Of a stretch of DNA of 64,000 nt, positions 45,170-54,072 are shown one piece after another. Position numbers and translations under genes: made by a program. Positions within the stretch are counted from its first letter, which is position 1. Every line of letters begins with the position of its first letter. This stretch comes from Deltaproteobacteria bacterium (GTDB taxonomy: Bacteria; Myxococcota_C; UBA6777): the NCBI GenBank assembly GCA_006226375.1, contig SBHC01000036.1, forward strand, positions 88,460 to 152,459. The letters are read 5' to 3'. Under the pieces are notes generated by a model. It was given only the letters and a program-made list of their open reading frames with translations. It was not told where the DNA came from and did no database searches.

Positions 45170-46093
45170 CTAGCTTCCCACCTTCTGCAACATCCTATCT
45201 TCTTTCATGTGCAACTCTGATGTGTATTCTTCTTGGAGAAGAGAAGCGACACCCAGGCGAAGTTCGGCGTTGGGTAGGTTGCCCTCCAAGAGGCTCCAGG
45301 TCGCCGAAAGCACCGCATGAACCAGAGCAAATCCCAGGGCTCGTCCTCGGTCCATATCCAATCTTGATGTCACCTTGTCTGCAAGCTGTTGGATGCGTGC
45401 TTTGCTGAGAACCAGATCGTTTTGATCGTCAGGGTTGCAGAACAAGTTGGCGACGTCGTAGTGGCGGTCACCTGTGAGACCTTTGGGATCAATCGCGAGC
45501 CAACCCCTCTCGCTACATAAGATGTTCTCGTGGTGGAGGTCACCGTGCAGCGGAAGGACGTCGTGTTCTTGGGTGGTTTCCAGCAAGTGATCCGCCAAAC
45601 GTGCTGCGTACCCAAACAAGCTATCGGGTCCTTCCACCTCTGCCTTCCTGTACAACTCTCGAAACCTTCGTCGCAACCCTCCAAACACCGGATGTGCCGC
45701 TTCTTGTGGACGATGCAAGGCTTCCACCACTCGAAGAAAGACGTCAGTGGCGTTGCCATCGTTGGCGTGGTCTGCGACGATGTCCATCTTGAGTTCGCGC
45801 TCACCTGCATACTCCAAGAGGTGAGCCGAGGGCTCCCATAGGTACGGGCGAATTGCGCCGTTTCCGTTGTACCAATCGAGCAAGCGAGCCCCGTCCGCTT
45901 CATCCCGCTGCCCTGATGCGTTGAGGCACTTGAGTATCGACAAGCCGTATTGGGGATGATGAACTTTCAACAAGGTGCTGGAGTGGGTGTGGCGCGTCCA
46001 GTCTGGATCGACAATGTCCAGGTTCCAGAGCTGTAGGTAATGCTCAATGTTGTCTTGCAAGGGATGATCTCCTTCGGTGGGGGATTCAGACAA
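45170..46093 (-). CDS. APH(6)-like aminoglycoside/hydroxyurea phosphotransferase
   Basis: 307 residues. The kinase-like fold has PLHGDLHHENIL near residue 180 (catalytic Asp), and GWLAIDPKGLTGDRHYDVANL (metal Asp), which match the streptomycin 6-kinase family APH(6) closely. It could modify streptomycin-like antibiotics or serve housekeeping phosphorylation. There is no mobile context, so it is probably an intrinsic gene rather than an acquired resistance determinant. Confidence 0.75.
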   Translation of the reverse strand: MSESPTEGDHPLQDNIEHYLQLWNLDIVDPDWTRHTHSSTLLKVHHPQYGLSILKCLNASGQRDEADGARLLDWYNGNGAIRPYLWEPSAHLLEYAGERELKMDIVADHANDGNATDVFLRVVEALHRPQEAAHPVFGGLRRRFRELYRKAEVEGPDSLFGYAARLADHLLETTQEHDVLPLHGDLHHENILCSERGWLAIDPKGLTGDRHYDVANLFCNPDDQNDLVLSKARIQQLADKVTSRLDMDRGRALGFALVHAVLSATWSLLEGNLPNAELRLGVASLLQEEYTSELHMKEDRMLQKVGS

Positions 46094-46182
46094 GACAACC
46101 AGACGTGCGATCTACCATGAAGTTCGTTTGCGGAGAGGGGGCGAGGAGAAGAACTGAGGGGAAGAAACGAGGGGTTGAGAGG

Positions 46183-47175
46183 TTAGAGCTTTGCGTTGAC
46201 GAGTCCATACACACCATACTGAATCATATAAGAGAGCTGGTAGTCAGGGAAGGCTTTTTCAAAGGCTTGCATCAATGCTTTGTAGTGTTCGCCAGCTTTG
46301 TCGCCTGACAACTCCGACTTACGTTCACCCAGCCCTTGAATGTAGGTTTCGACGGTGGCTTCGGCTTTTTCCAGGTACTGGATTTGCTGCGTGATGGCGT
46401 CTTGTGCTGGAGCGTTCATCCCACGACCACCGAACACGACTGCGCCAGGAGTTTGCTCTGCTTGCTTGGCCAAGGTTTGCAGGGTGGAGCGCCAGGCTTT
46501 GAGGTTGGGGAGCGGCTTGCCATTGACGATACCACCTTCCAGCCAGGCGTGGGCTTTGTGATGGATCAAGTCTCCCACGAGGTAGGACTTGAGCGAAGGA
46601 ATGTACGCTACCGTTTGGTTGGAGCTGACTCCGGGTGTACCCAACTCTGTCAAGGTGATTGACTCGCCGGTGGACAGTTCCAAGCTGTACTCTTTGTCGA
46701 ACGTGACATCTGGGGTTCCCAGAGCGGGGTAGGTCTTGTCGGTGAAAGCTTTGGTGATGTTCACAAAGTAGTGCTTCTTGTACTGATGGACTCCAGGCAT
46801 CGCAGCCGCCGTCTTTTTCGACGCAATCACTTTGGCGCCAATCGCCTGAAAGGCTTGCAAACCGTTGAACTTGTCAGGGTTGGGGTGGGTAATCACCAGG
46901 TATTTGATCGGGCTTTGGGTTTGTTTGCGAATGTAAGCGATGCTTTGTTCTGCGTATTGTCCGGTGAACTGACTGTCAAACACCACAACCTCTTTGCCGC
47001 TGTCGTAGAAGAAGTTCTTTGTGTCAAAGCCCTGACTGTCAGACTTGAAGCTGTAGAGCTTGCCCTTGGGTGCTTCCTCGCGAATCACTGCGGTTTGGCA
47101 AGCAACATGAAACAAGCTTGTGATCAAAAGAACTGCACCAAGAAGCCAGCGTTGGGTGTTCATTGTCGTCTTCAT
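46183..47175 (-). CDS. MBL-fold lipoprotein with degenerate metal site
   Basis: 330 residues. The signal peptide ends in a lipobox (SLFHVACQ), so it is an anchored envelope protein. The fold resembles metallo-beta-lactamase hydrolases: VVVFDSQF, then VITHPNPDKFNG where the usual HxHxDH is reduced to H-P-N-P-D-K, and later VGDLIHHKAHAW. Loss of two metal His suggests a single zinc or altered chemistry. AGGAGG lies 6 nt before ATG 47175. It is divergent from an AraC regulator with a shared control region. Confidence 0.75.
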   Translation of the reverse strand: MKTTMNTQRWLLGAVLLITSLFHVACQTAVIREEAPKGKLYSFKSDSQGFDTKNFFYDSGKEVVVFDSQFTGQYAEQSIAYIRKQTQSPIKYLVITHPNPDKFNGLQAFQAIGAKVIASKKTAAAMPGVHQYKKHYFVNITKAFTDKTYPALGTPDVTFDKEYSLELSTGESITLTELGTPGVSSNQTVAYIPSLKSYLVGDLIHHKAHAWLEGGIVNGKPLPNLKAWRSTLQTLAKQAEQTPGAVVFGGRGMNAPAQDAITQQIQYLEKAEATVETYIQGLGERKSELSGDKAGEHYKALMQAFEKAFPDYQLSYMIQYGVYGLVNAKL

Positions 47176-47224
47176 GGGAACCTCCTGTGTGTGAATCCAG
47201 CGCTCTTGTTGGGAGCGTGGAGAG

Positions 47225-47250
47225 AACGGTTTGTCCTGTTGGGAACCGTT
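47225..47250. promoter_or_regulatory. inverted repeat in the divergent AraC/MBL region
   Basis: AACGGTT at 47225-47231 and AACCGTT at 47244-47250 form inverted 7-nt arms with 12 nt between. It lies in the 217-nt intergenic region and is a candidate operator for the adjacent regulator. Confidence 0.4.
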
Positions 47251-47392
47251 TGTGTTTGCTTTATGCCCCCAATCTACACAGGCAGCGTTTGACCTTCTTC
47301 AGAAAGAAAGTAAAGTTTTTGTTGAAAAACGACAAGCGAGGATTTGTTCGTAAAATCGTGTCAATCATCCAGAAAGGGGGAGGTGGGTCGAG

Positions 47393-48235
47393 ATGGATCA
47401 GGTTACCTGGTTTCAGAGCAGAATGCGGTCGGAAGCCACCGAAGAACACTCTCATGCCAGGCACCAACTGCTCGCGACCACCGAGGGGTTGATGCTCTTT
47501 GAAGACAGCATGCAACGCAGCATCTTAAGTGGCGCCAACGCGGCCTTGATCCCGGCAGGCTGTGTTCACAAAGCGCAAACGTTGGGGCAAGAGACGGCGT
47601 TCTCTACCTTGTATTTTTCGGACGCGTCGTTTGAAACCTCTACTGGGTCATCTGTCGATTGTCTGCCTACCCACATTGTTGTTTTTTCGATCTCTTCGCT
47701 GGCGAGGAGCTTGCTGCAAGAGCTTTGCAAGCGAGACGAGCAAAAAGCGTTGGAAGAACCCAACGCCACGATGTTACGCTTGTTGTATTTGTTGGTGATG
47801 GAGGAGCACAAAGAGCGTTTGCCGTTTTCTTTGCCGCAGTCTTCGCATCCTGTGGTGCAAGCCGTCTTGTCTTTGCTGGACCAACGCTACGCTGCGCCAC
47901 TGATGATGGACGATCTGACTCGTGTCGCTGGACTTTCGGGTCGCAGCTTGCAGCGCTTGTTCCAGCGTGAAGTGGGGATGGCTCCGTTTGCGTACTTGCG
48001 GTTGCGACGTGTGTTCCAAGCCAGCATCTTGCTGACCACCACAGAGACGCCGATCGTAGATGTGGCTTTGGAAGTGGGGTACGAGTCGTTGAGCACATTC
48101 TACCAGGCTTTTGTCCATTTCTTTGGGACAACACCTCGGCAGTATCGGTTGCGAACCCAACCGAACGTAGGTGACATCGCGCCTTCATCGAAGAGGGTAG
48201 GGGACGTGGAGGCTTATCGGTGGGCGAGTGGTTGA
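47393..48235 (+). CDS. AraC-family transcriptional regulator
   Basis: 280 residues. The N-terminal 110 residues look like a cupin-type sensing domain (GANAALIPAGCVHKAQTL). The C-terminal 100 residues hold two helix-turn-helix motifs: MMDDLTRVAGLSGRSLQRLFQREVG and the second ending YESLSTFYQAFVHFFGTTPRQYR, the AraC signature. It is transcribed away from the MBL-fold lipoprotein, so that gene is the likely target. A strong site (GGGGGAGG) precedes ATG 47393. Confidence 0.9.
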   Translation: MDQVTWFQSRMRSEATEEHSHARHQLLATTEGLMLFEDSMQRSILSGANAALIPAGCVHKAQTLGQETAFSTLYFSDASFETSTGSSVDCLPTHIVVFSISSLARSLLQELCKRDEQKALEEPNATMLRLLYLLVMEEHKERLPFSLPQSSHPVVQAVLSLLDQRYAAPLMMDDLTRVAGLSGRSLQRLFQREVGMAPFAYLRLRRVFQASILLTTTETPIVDVALEVGYESLSTFYQAFVHFFGTTPRQYRLRTQPNVGDIAPSSKRVGDVEAYRWASG

Positions 48236-48369
48236 ATGAGAATTAAGTGGAAGACCAGTTCACAGCCAGTCGTTAGGGGGTGGGAGAAACATTGCATGAT
48301 ATGGATCAGGCCGTTGACATAGAGAGAACATGCGTTTGTCTTTTCGAGTTGTTACGGCGCAAGGAGAGG

Positions 48370-48867
48370 CTAATCGATGTCAGCCACCTTCCATTCTTTG
48401 CCTTCTTTGACCAGGAGCAGTTGGGCTTGTTTGGGTTTTCCGTTGCGTGAAATGCCTGTGTAGGGAAGGTAGAGGGTTGGTAACTTGTAGACAGACGTTT
48501 TGCCCTTCACAAATGGCTCTTTTTTCTTCAACGCTTCAGCCATTCCCTTGGCGAGAATGGTCATGGGTTTGTGGAAGCGAGTGATGAGCATGGCGAGGCG
48601 CTTTTCCTTGCCTCGGCTTTCGCGTGATAGCCACAACGCAACAAAGGTTTTTACGTCTTTGGCTTGAATGGCCTGTATGAGCGCTTGTGCTGTTCCCCGA
48701 GGGGTCGTGAGGTATTGGGTTTGCTTGGGTTGGGCTTTTTGTGTGGTTGGTTTCCTGCGTGGTGGAGGGAGAAGGTCTGCATACGAAGGACCCACCCAAC
48801 AAGTGATTCCAAAGAAAACAACCAACAAACGGAAGGTTCTGGACGAGAGAAAAGGTCTCACTTGCAT
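48370..48867 (-). CDS. small secreted protein
   Basis: 165 residues with a clear Sec signal (FRLLVVFFGITCWVGPSYA) cut near residue 30. A Pro/Lys/Gln linker follows, then a helical domain ending LLLVKEGKEWKVADID, resembling lumazine-binding or DUF4878-like secreted domains. AAGGAG lies before ATG 48867. No partner is evident. Confidence 0.65.
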   Translation of the reverse strand: MQVRPFLSSRTFRLLVVFFGITCWVGPSYADLLPPPRRKPTTQKAQPKQTQYLTTPRGTAQALIQAIQAKDVKTFVALWLSRESRGKEKRLAMLITRFHKPMTILAKGMAEALKKKEPFVKGKTSVYKLPTLYLPYTGISRNGKPKQAQLLLVKEGKEWKVADID

Positions 48868-49071
48868 GGGATCTCCTTGTGGATGGGGTTGCGTGACTGG
48901 ATAGACAAAGCATACCTACACTCTTCTAACAAATGCAACGTGTTGTTTTCTTTTCCGCCCTTCTCTCCGAGGCTACGGTGGGTTGTTGCTTATGATGGAT
49001 CGCGTTCCTATGTTACGGGCATCCCAAAACCAATCCTCTTTGAGCCTCAGGGCTAGTATTGCGAGTAAGTT

Positions 49072-50121
49072 ATGAAGTGGACCCACTACAAACCCATTCC
49101 GTACGAAGCTGGGGAAGACATTGGCCGACGCGGAGTTGCCCTGTCTCACGACGGTCGTTGGCTTGTGACAACACACGGTTGGAGCGTCAATCTGTTTGAT
49201 CTGGAAAATCCGTCTGCACCCGAGCTTGTGTATGCGGAGAAAGTCGAGAATATCGGGTTTCCCGCGTTTTCGCCCGAGGACGAATTGTTCTGTGGTCACA
49301 AAAGCTTTGACATGGACACAAAGAAATGGCGTCGACGTGTTGTTCCCAAAGGCTCTCTCTCCAAAAGCATTCGCGAGGTACGTTGGCTTTCGGATGGAAG
49401 GATGGTGTTGAGCGGTGGATGGGTGCAGGTGGGGGTTTGTTCCCCTGATGACGCAAACTACAACATGGACGTTGTCTCCGAAGACAAGGACGCAGGTTAT
49501 GAGTCCCGGTTGACTCTTTGTCCCGATGGTACCGCTGCTGCCATTGGTGGAGAAGAGTGGTTGTTTGTCTTTGACCTTAAGTCAGGCAAATACTTGAAGC
49601 GACTCCCCAAGAAGAAGGTGTACGGTGGGTTGTATCCTGTGTGGGGAGAAGCCGGTCTCTTCTATGTGGACGACCACCCCGACTCCTTGCCCTTGCCTGG
49701 CCGAGAGATTGTACGAATCACCCTGGCCGAACGGCAGAAAAAAAAGAAGTTTGCTGACCTGCGTTACTTCGATATCGCCGAAAACCTCAAAGTTCAGGGA
49801 CTTTTGCTCGGAAGCCAAGGAACACATCTCTACGCGTTGTACTCCGGTAGCGTCATCGGCTCACCGGCGCTTCGTGCGATTCTCCAAGATCGCGACCTCG
49901 ACAACAAAGAACGTCTGGAAGAAATCCTCGACGAATCCCTTGCGCGAAGTGCAAACCATATCTTGGTGGCCTGGGATGTGGAGAGCGGCGACATCCTTCA
50001 TGTAGAGCCGCTTGAAAGCGTCAATCATGTGAGCGACTACGCGATCAGTGGAAACCAAAAACGCATCGCCATCACAGGGTTTCATGAAGTGACCATCCTG
50101 GACCTGGATGACGCAGGATAA
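49072..50121 (+). CDS. beta-propeller-like (WD40-type) hypothetical protein
   Basis: 349 residues. Repeated units such as ALSHDGRWLVTTHGWSVNLFD, FSPEDELFCG, WLSDGRMVLSGG and LCPDGTAAAIGG resemble the strands of WD40 or YVTN propellers. No signal peptide or membrane segment is present. Function cannot be assigned; propellers commonly serve as binding platforms. The start codon has only a weak site. Confidence 0.6.
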   Translation: MKWTHYKPIPYEAGEDIGRRGVALSHDGRWLVTTHGWSVNLFDLENPSAPELVYAEKVENIGFPAFSPEDELFCGHKSFDMDTKKWRRRVVPKGSLSKSIREVRWLSDGRMVLSGGWVQVGVCSPDDANYNMDVVSEDKDAGYESRLTLCPDGTAAAIGGEEWLFVFDLKSGKYLKRLPKKKVYGGLYPVWGEAGLFYVDDHPDSLPLPGREIVRITLAERQKKKKFADLRYFDIAENLKVQGLLLGSQGTHLYALYSGSVIGSPALRAILQDRDLDNKERLEEILDESLARSANHILVAWDVESGDILHVEPLESVNHVSDYAISGNQKRIAITGFHEVTILDLDDAG

Positions 50122-50265
50122 CGATAAGCTATGATACTGTTGCCTATTTGTGGAACTTAATCCCATTGGTAAAAATGGCCTTCGCCCGGCTTTTCGACGC
50201 GGGGGCACCTGCGCGGCCCGACTGAAGTACCCACGCTACCCATGTAGGAGAATGAACTGTCCCTT

Positions 50266-52149
50266 CTAGGCAAACAAGCTATCTTCCATGGCTTCTTCCC
50301 ATTGTTGGTGAGTGGGATTGGGTGCATGGAGCAAGTCGCTCAAGGTTTGTTGGATCTCTTGCAAAGCGGGTTGTGCAAATCGTCCGGCTTTGTCTTGCAC
50401 AAACGTGACGCTTTCTTGGGTGTGATGGAGTTGGCTTTGGATGCGTAGAAATTGCTCGCCTTTGGTGTCCAATGTTCCTTGTACCAGTGACTCCTGGATC
50501 ATGGAGCACAAGAGCAAGATGTCATCCTTGAGTTGGGGCAGGTTGTCGCGCCAATAGAACAGCGCGAGGAGTTGCTCTGTGGCGTGTTGCAGCGCATCCA
50601 GCCAGGGCGTTATCATCTCGTAGTCAAAGGTTTGGCCGGTTTGTTGGCCCTGGAACTGGTAGGCTTGTAACACTTGTTGCCGGAGGCTAGGGCGTGATGC
50701 ATGAAGCAGCGAACGGAGGCTCTCCTGAACAAGTTGAGCTTCGGGTGTTGGGTAGGGATAGCCTGCAATGGTGCTTACGATGGTTTCGGCTTGTTCGTAG
50801 GAGGCGGTCTGCAGCTTTTTCAACAACGAGGAAAGTGAGGCTATCGGTTCCAACTCATGTAGACTTTGGACCGCTTGCATCTGCAGCCATGGGTTGCTGT
50901 GCTCCAACCAACGTTGAAGGATGGGTTGAATCTCAGGGTGCCTCCAGGTGGTGAGAACGGCTGCGGCAGCACGTTGGACTTGAGGGTTGGGAAACTTCAT
51001 CATCCGAAAAAGAATACGAGATGTCTCTTCATCTGTGGGAGATGCGATCTTTCCCAGCGCCTGAGCTGATGTGGCTCGCAACGACGGGTCGTAATAGGGA
51101 ACACGGACCAACTCCAACAAAGTCTCACGAGCAGGTTGGTAGCCGAGACTCCCCAAACAACGTGCAGTGGCTTCGGCGAGTGTGGTGTCTGAAGCTGTGA
51201 GCCATGGCAGAACTTGTCCAGCAAGCTCTTTTGCTTTCGGTCCGATTTGTTCAAGGCAAAGCAACACTTCGTGTCGAACGTTGTGGGAAGGGTCCTTGCA
51301 CAGCGCTGGTAACTTGGACTCCAACACGGAAACGTCCAACCGACGAAGGGCTTGCAGGCTGCAACAACGCACAGAAGGTTCATGGTCCTGAAGCAGCGCA
51401 ACTAAATGGGGTGCAACTGCCGCTTTTCCGAAGGCACCCAAGGTCAGCGCGGCTTGTTCCCGGACGCGAACAGCCGAGTCCTGGAGCAATTGTTCAACGG
51501 CAGAGAGTTGTTCCACTCCTTCTTGCCCCAAAGCTCGCAAGGCTCGTAGCGCATGACCTCGGACGGCCGGTTGAGGAGAGCTCCAGCATGACTTCAGGTG
51601 AGGCAGGTTTCCCGGCTCGGGAAGCAATTCCATACATTGCAACAACAGGAGGGTTTCGTTCAAAGAGGAGGTTTGGGTAAGCCGGGACCACACCGGCGGG
51701 AGCACTCGGTGTCCTCCAATCCGAGCGATCGTATGGACCCACAACCCGCTCTGACGTGACTCGTTTGGATGTTGCAGCAACGTGGACACATCCGAGGGTC
51801 GTCCCACATGGCCCATGATGGAGAGCACACGTTGGAACAAAGGGACTTGAACTTCCGTGTCGACAGGGATGTAAGGCCAGCCGCCCGCAAAAGGATCCCG
51901 CTCTGCCCAATCGGCACGTTGGGGTTCCTGGTTCCAGACATGCAGCAACCCTGGAAGCAGATGAGGGGATTGCGCTGTACTGTCTTGCCATGTTGTGCTT
52001 TGGACCCACTCTTCCAGCGCTGCGATGGCCTGTTGCTGTTGGTCTGCGTTGGGGCTGCGCAAGGCTGCGCTTATGTCCGAAAACTCCAAGGACTCCACCG
52101 TTGATGTTGGGTCCCATCCTTGTGTTGTGATGGGATGTTTGGTGATCAT
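50266..52149 (-). CDS. HEAT-repeat protein
   Basis: 627 residues of helical repeats with the HEAT/PBS-lyase pattern: VREQAALTLGAFGKAAVAPHL, VRGHALRALRALG, and SLRATSAQALGKI recur at about 30-residue spacing between residues 150 and 450. The C-terminal 180 residues are helical and not repeat-like. No signal or catalytic motif. Likely a scaffold. The frame opens with TTG 52152, but ATG 52149 directly after is a more usual start. Confidence 0.8.
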   Translation of the reverse strand: MITKHPITTQGWDPTSTVESLEFSDISAALRSPNADQQQQAIAALEEWVQSTTWQDSTAQSPHLLPGLLHVWNQEPQRADWAERDPFAGGWPYIPVDTEVQVPLFQRVLSIMGHVGRPSDVSTLLQHPNESRQSGLWVHTIARIGGHRVLPPVWSRLTQTSSLNETLLLLQCMELLPEPGNLPHLKSCWSSPQPAVRGHALRALRALGQEGVEQLSAVEQLLQDSAVRVREQAALTLGAFGKAAVAPHLVALLQDHEPSVRCCSLQALRRLDVSVLESKLPALCKDPSHNVRHEVLLCLEQIGPKAKELAGQVLPWLTASDTTLAEATARCLGSLGYQPARETLLELVRVPYYDPSLRATSAQALGKIASPTDEETSRILFRMMKFPNPQVQRAAAAVLTTWRHPEIQPILQRWLEHSNPWLQMQAVQSLHELEPIASLSSLLKKLQTASYEQAETIVSTIAGYPYPTPEAQLVQESLRSLLHASRPSLRQQVLQAYQFQGQQTGQTFDYEMITPWLDALQHATEQLLALFYWRDNLPQLKDDILLLCSMIQESLVQGTLDTKGEQFLRIQSQLHHTQESVTFVQDKAGRFAQPALQEIQQTLSDLLHAPNPTHQQWEEAMEDSLFA

Positions 52150-52211
52150 CAAACGGTGGTTAGTATAGCGAGAAACGGATGCCCTGCCTATCCTGAAATT
52201 CGTTTTCCGTT

Positions 52212-53297
52212 TTAGGGAGTGTCATTGATGACAACAGGGCGGGTCCACTGGGGAGCTTTCAATCGAATGGAGCCGTGAAGGTGAGGGTTCAACCGTTGCA
52301 GCTTGCCGAGGGCGTCGGCTCGCCAAACGTTGTAGCGAGCTTCTATGGAGTTGGCTCCGAAGCGACGGCCGTACGAGTGCTTGAGGCTGCGTCGCATCCA
52401 CTTCATCCAGGCTTCCATGCCTTTGACTTCACCGAAGCGCCGCGTGAATGTACTCAACTTGCGGCGAAGCCATGGTTTGTTAGCACCGTAGTGGATGAAC
52501 GCATCGAACAGAATCAAGAAGCTGGAAGGCAAACGGAGTCCCAGACTTTGCCCAAAACGAAGAGCAGGCTGCAGGTATTGTTCCCGAAAGAATGTCGTTT
52601 GTGCTTGTTTCATCAGAGGATCTTTGCCTGCTGCTTTGAGCAGCTTTTGGAACTCTGCGTTCTCAGCGACATCTTTGGATGTAGAGGAGCCAAACGCCAA
52701 GAGTTTCTTTGCGTAGATTCCACCCGCCTTGGTGTAGAGTTGAAGCAGGTGGTCCAGCCCTCCGTTGCGGGAGAGGACTTGTAGATTGCCGTAGGCAATT
52801 CCGCCACCTGCCGGATTGGTGTTGATCGCACTGTAGTTGTTGCGACTCTCAATCGCTCCGACGATACGAATCAATTTGTTTTGGATGGCGACTGGCAGCG
52901 TTTGGGTGCCCAACTTCGTGCGTTTCGCTTTTTGGGTGTTGGCTGCGTGGAGAAGTTCGTGGGAGTCCAAGGGCTTTTGAGTTGGGGAGGCCTCTTTGGG
53001 AAGAACGTGGTGCTTGGATGGGGTGACGACTTTGGGTGGCTTTCGATAAGCCAATGTTGGACTCTGGCGGACCTGTGGATGTGCTGAAAGTGCAGTCCAG
53101 GCCTGTCCCAACAAGGAAAAAATGTCTTCAAGGGAGCCATTTCCAACGGCATGGTGGAACGAACCTTGTGCAGCCTTTTGGGTGGGCACAGGAGAAGATT
53201 CTTCTGGAGTTTGGTTTCTCAAAGAAGGAGCTTGCTCTTGTGTAGTGGGGGCATTGAGCCATTCGGGGCGGGGCTTTTTGGTTTGCGAGATGGTCAT
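52212..53297 (-). CDS. chitosanase-like (GH46-type, lysozyme fold) protein
   Basis: 361 residues from ATG 53297, preceded by AGGGAAAAG. The first 120 residues are low-complexity, Pro/Lys/Ser-rich. The remainder has LIRIVGAIESRNNYSAI, with a Glu in the position of the GH46 catalytic acid, then YGNLQVLSRNGGL and a helical core with LILFDAFIHYGANKP. That order resembles GH46 chitosanases and related peptidoglycan-cleaving proteins. No classical signal peptide is seen, so export, if any, is by another route. Assignment is by pattern and is uncertain. Confidence 0.5.
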   Translation of the reverse strand: MTISQTKKPRPEWLNAPTTQEQAPSLRNQTPEESSPVPTQKAAQGSFHHAVGNGSLEDIFSLLGQAWTALSAHPQVRQSPTLAYRKPPKVVTPSKHHVLPKEASPTQKPLDSHELLHAANTQKAKRTKLGTQTLPVAIQNKLIRIVGAIESRNNYSAINTNPAGGGIAYGNLQVLSRNGGLDHLLQLYTKAGGIYAKKLLAFGSSTSKDVAENAEFQKLLKAAGKDPLMKQAQTTFFREQYLQPALRFGQSLGLRLPSSFLILFDAFIHYGANKPWLRRKLSTFTRRFGEVKGMEAWMKWMRRSLKHSYGRRFGANSIEARYNVWRADALGKLQRLNPHLHGSIRLKAPQWTRPVVINDTP

Positions 53298-53483
53298 GGT
53301 TCTTTTCCCTCGTCGAAGGTGTTGTTGGAAGGATGGGCAGCACAACGTCGTTGCTGATGTCGAACCCTTCTCGCAAGGGGTATGCCGACTTCGAGAGAAG
53401 AACGATTAAGTGAATATTGTCTTTTGTTAATAAGGTTTTGTTGCTTCGCGTGATGTGGCTGCAAGTGATACACAGTAGGGGAG

Positions 53484-53502
53484 GTGTCCAAATTTTGGAC
53501 AC
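53484..53502. promoter_or_regulatory. 19-bp perfect palindrome
   Basis: GTGTCCAAA-T-TTTGGACAC is a perfect 9-1-9 palindrome. It is followed at once by ACACTCAAGTGT, overlapping it, another inverted repeat. It lies 187 nt upstream of the chitosanase-like gene and 76 nt from the end of the Rpn fragment. It could be an operator or a short terminator. Confidence 0.5.
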
Positions 53503-53577
53503 TCAAGTGTTTTGATTTTCAACACAGGAGGCTGCTCTGCAAATGCTGAGGGAAGGATTGTTTGTGCGTTGAGAACC

Positions 53578-54021
53578 TCAATCTTTGGTGGAGGCCAACG
53601 TTTGGATGATTTCGATAGAGAGTCCAGTCAGCTTGGCGATAGCCTCAGCTTCCAAACCTTGTCCAAGCATATTGCGTACGATCTCGTGGTGGCCTTGTTC
53701 GATACCTTGGAGGTAAGAGTCTTCCAATCCAGCTTGGTAGTCACGGATTTCTCGAAGTTGGGCTTCATACTGAGCGCGTAGCTCTGGGTTTTGACTCAGG
53801 TGTTTGAGTTCGCGGTAGGCCTGTTCGAGTTTTTCATCGTTCCATTTGGGTGTTGATTCTGGTTGCATTTGGTCTACCTCCGTGAGGAAGGAAACCCACT
53901 TTTCCAAGGGGTCATCTGCTTCTTCCCAGGTTTCGTGAAACTTGGGAAACTCAATGATGTGGATCTGACCATGGTCGGAGAGGATTGTTCCATGCTCCAC
54001 TTCTTTCCACATCCAACACAT
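53578..54021 (-). pseudogene. C-terminal fragment of an Rpn/PD-(D/E)XK transposase-like nuclease
   Basis: 147 residues matching the C-terminal half of Rpn-type recombination-promoting nucleases: IHIIEFPKF, then DPLEKWVSFLTE, and the helical tail with YLQGIEQGHHEIVRNMLGQGLEAEAIAKLTGLS cut to the usual end. The N-terminal catalytic PD-(D/E)XK region (about 150 residues) is missing, and only 51 nt separate it from the next gene. It is a decayed remnant of an accessory gene. Confidence 0.65.
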
Positions 54022-54072
54022 TTGTTTGTATCGTGCTAGACTCTATCTTCTCGTCTTTCGGCTTGCAATGTC

